Made by a program: the position numbers and the translations under genes
In this document: piece after piece, positions 62,679 through 64,000 of the stretch
How positions within the stretch are numbered: the stretch's first letter is position 1
Layout of the letters: every line of letters begins with the position of its first letter
Notes under the pieces: model-generated
What the model saw: only the letters and a program-made list of their open reading frames with translations
Database searches by the model: none
Told to the model about the DNA's origin: nothing
Assembly: GCF_039532215.1 (NCBI RefSeq)
Contig: NZ_BAAARN010000001.1
Span: 1,411,942-1,475,941, forward strand
Direction of reading: 5' to 3'
Source of the DNA: Pedococcus aerophilus
Lineage (GTDB): Bacteria > Actinomycetota > Actinomycetes > Actinomycetales > Dermatophilaceae
Length of the DNA stretch: 64,000 bases

Positions 62679-63798
62679 GGGCCACCACCTCCACGAGCTC
62701 CTCGAAGGCCGCCATCGAGTGCCCGGCGACGAAGTCGTCGATGTGGGGCAGGGCGGCGACGATCCCCTGCTGCACCGGCTCGTACCCCGCCTTGCCCCGG
62801 TGGGGGTTGACCCACACGACCCGGTGGGCGAGGGCCCGCAGACGCCGCATCTGCTCCCCCAGCGCCTCCGGCGCCTCCCGCTCCCAGCCGTCGCTGAACA
62901 CCACGACCACGGCGCCACGGGCCATCCCCCGACGGCCCCACCGGTCGAGGAAGACCTTGAGGCCCTGGGCCAGGCGGGTGCCGCCGGACCAGTCGGGGAC
63001 GGCGTTGCCGCAGGCCACCAGGGCCCGCTCGGGGTCGCGCTGGCGCAGCGGTCGCGTGATGTGGGTGAGGCGGGTGCCCAGGGTGAAGACCTCGACGGGC
63101 AGGCCGGTCGCGGCGTAGGTGTGCGAGAGGCGCAGCAGCGCGTCGGCGTAGGGGCTCATGGAGCCGGAGACGTCGACCAGCAGGACGACCCGGCGCGGAC
63201 GCGTGCCCCGGCGCTGCCAGGCGATGGGTCCCGGCTCCCCCATGCGGCGGAGCTGGTCGCGGAGGGTGCGGCGCGCGTCGACGGCCCCCCGGGAGGACGG
63301 TGTGGCCCGGTGCGCCGGTCGGCGCGGGGCCCGGGGTCGCAGCTGCGCGAACAGGGCGGCGAGCCGGGCGCGTTCGGCGCTGCCGAGGCTCGCGATGTCG
63401 CGGTGCCGCAGCACCTCGGTCGCACTGGCCTGCGCGCGGACGGCGTCCTCCTCCTGCTCCCGGGTCTCGCCCGAACCCTGGTCACCCTCGAGGGGAGCCA
63501 TGGTCAGCGTGGGGGACGCCTCCTGGCGCGGGCGGGTGCCGGCGCGCTCGAGGCCGAACCACGCGGCATACACCTGGTCGTAGCGCTCGAGGTCGGCTGG
63601 TGAGGAGCACAGCGTCGCCCGCCCCGCCCAGTAGACGCCGGAGGGGTCCAGCAGCCCGACCGCGGCGACCGCCTCGAGGTAGGTGCGCTCGCGGTCGGCG
63701 GTGACGGCCACGCCCGAGGCCCGCAGCGCCCGGGCGAACCCGAGCAGCACCGCGTCAGGGGCGTGCCACGGCGCGGTGGGGGCCTCGGACGCGCTCAT
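62671..63798 (-). CDS. CoxE-like VWA-domain protein
   Basis: CoxE-type protein with a von Willebrand factor A domain. The MIDAS motif DVSGSMS (about residue 215) binds a metal and FSDGWEREAPEALG carries later ligands. With the MoxR-like ATPase upstream it forms a MoxR-VWA pair used in cofactor insertion into the dehydrogenase. The N-terminal half is a helical DUF58/CoxE-like region with a basic stretch (ARHRAT-like segment, QLRPRAPRRPAHRATPSSRG). The 375-residue gene starts at ATG 63798, four bases overlapping the MoxR-like stop. Confidence 0.9.
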   Translation of the reverse strand: MSASEAPTAPWHAPDAVLLGFARALRASGVAVTADRERTYLEAVAAVGLLDPSGVYWAGRATLCSSPADLERYDQVYAAWFGLERAGTRPRQEASPTLTMAPLEGDQGSGETREQEEDAVRAQASATEVLRHRDIASLGSAERARLAALFAQLRPRAPRRPAHRATPSSRGAVDARRTLRDQLRRMGEPGPIAWQRRGTRPRRVVLLVDVSGSMSPYADALLRLSHTYAATGLPVEVFTLGTRLTHITRPLRQRDPERALVACGNAVPDWSGGTRLAQGLKVFLDRWGRRGMARGAVVVVFSDGWEREAPEALGEQMRRLRALAHRVVWVNPHRGKAGYEPVQQGIVAALPHIDDFVAGHSMAAFEELVEVVARA

Positions 63799-64000
63799 GA
63801 GGTGAGGATCCGGTCGAGGGCGGCGCGGACCCGCTCGGAGTCCTCGCGGTACTTCACGGCGACGCCGAGGGTGGCGGAGGCTGTCTCGAGGTCGAGGCTG
63901 GGCGCTCCGAGCTCGTGCAGGGCGCGTGCCCAGTCGAGGGTCTCGGCGACACCGGGCGGCTTGATGAGGTCGTGGTCCTGACGGAGTACCTGGACCGCCG
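63795..64000 (-). CDS. MoxR/CoxD-like AAA ATPase, 3' part
   Basis: Only the C-terminal 67 codons lie in the window. They read QVLRQDHDLIKPPGVAETLD followed by WARALHELGAPSLDLE and YREDSERVRAALDRILTS, typical of the lid domain of MoxR-family ATPases next to CoxE. The stop overlaps the CoxE start (ATGA). The AAA Walker motifs are beyond the edge. Confidence 0.85.
   Translation of the reverse strand, partial: AVQVLRQDHDLIKPPGVAETLDWARALHELGAPSLDLETASATLGVAVKYREDSERVRAALDRILTS

Overview
The window is a 64 kb stretch of a high-GC Gram-positive chromosome. Codons mostly end in G or C, GTG and TTG starts are frequent, and genes overlap by 1-4 bases in operons. The ribosomal-protein types, EF-Tu and RNA polymerase sequences and the gene order (Thr-tRNA, Met-tRNA, rpmG, hadAB, Trp-tRNA, secE, nusG, rplKA, rplJL, rpoBC, rpsLG, fusA, tuf, S10/spc operons) point to an actinobacterium. 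A member of Micrococcales such as Intrasporangiaceae is the best guess; this family-level call is an inference from remembered protein similarity, not a search. Almost everything is on the minus strand, so transcription runs from high to low coordinates. No insertion sequence, prophage or CRISPR array is visible.

From high to low coordinates: (1) 56.8-64.0 kb is an aerobic carbon-monoxide-dehydrogenase-like cluster (moxR-like, coxE-like, xdhC/coxF-like, coxS, coxL, coxM, coxG). The CoxL active-site loop is AYRGAGR, which marks the form II (CODH-like) group rather than classical CoxL. (2) 54.9-56.6 kb has a glutaryl-CoA-dehydrogenase-like acyl-CoA dehydrogenase and aroQ. (3) 48.0-54.9 kb holds tRNA-Thr, tRNA-Met, rpmG, a HadA/HadB-like MaoC pair, murB, a small unknown gene, an adenosine-deaminase-family enzyme, a DUF5709-like acidic protein, a subgroup 1c aspartate aminotransferase and tRNA-Trp. 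(4) 43.3-48.3 kb is secE-nusG-rplK-rplA, a lipoprotein gene and rplJ-rplL with an attenuator leader. (5) 31.6-43.0 kb is a complete mce lipid-transport locus: ATPase, two YrbE permeases, MceA-MceF and two Mce-associated membrane proteins. It lies between rplL and rpoB. (6) 18.9-31.2 kb is rpoB-rpoC and rpsL-rpsG-fusA-tuf. (7) 14.4-18.7 kb is a small accessory island: a secreted two-repeat helical protein, an FMN 2-hydroxy-acid oxidase and a secreted metallophosphoesterase with PKD domains. (8) 1-13.8 kb is the S10 operon, spc operon, secY-adk-map and infA-rpmJ-rpsM.

The parts form two functional blocks. The translation/transcription core makes ribosomes, polymerase, elongation factors and the Sec channel. 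The mce and cox loci add membrane lipid import and a molybdenum hydroxylase.

The less ordinary signals are mostly non-coding. The rpsJ and rpsL mRNAs share an almost identical 25-nt leader hairpin whose only differences fall in the predicted loop. A family of intra-operonic palindromes with GGTRTGCCGC at the ends sits between rpsG/fusA, rpoB/rpoC, rplK/rplA and rplO/secY. The middle of mceA carries a roughly 430-bp patch with quite different codon use. Rare ATA codons were noticed only inside a CATACCG context. All counts were made by eye and need computation.
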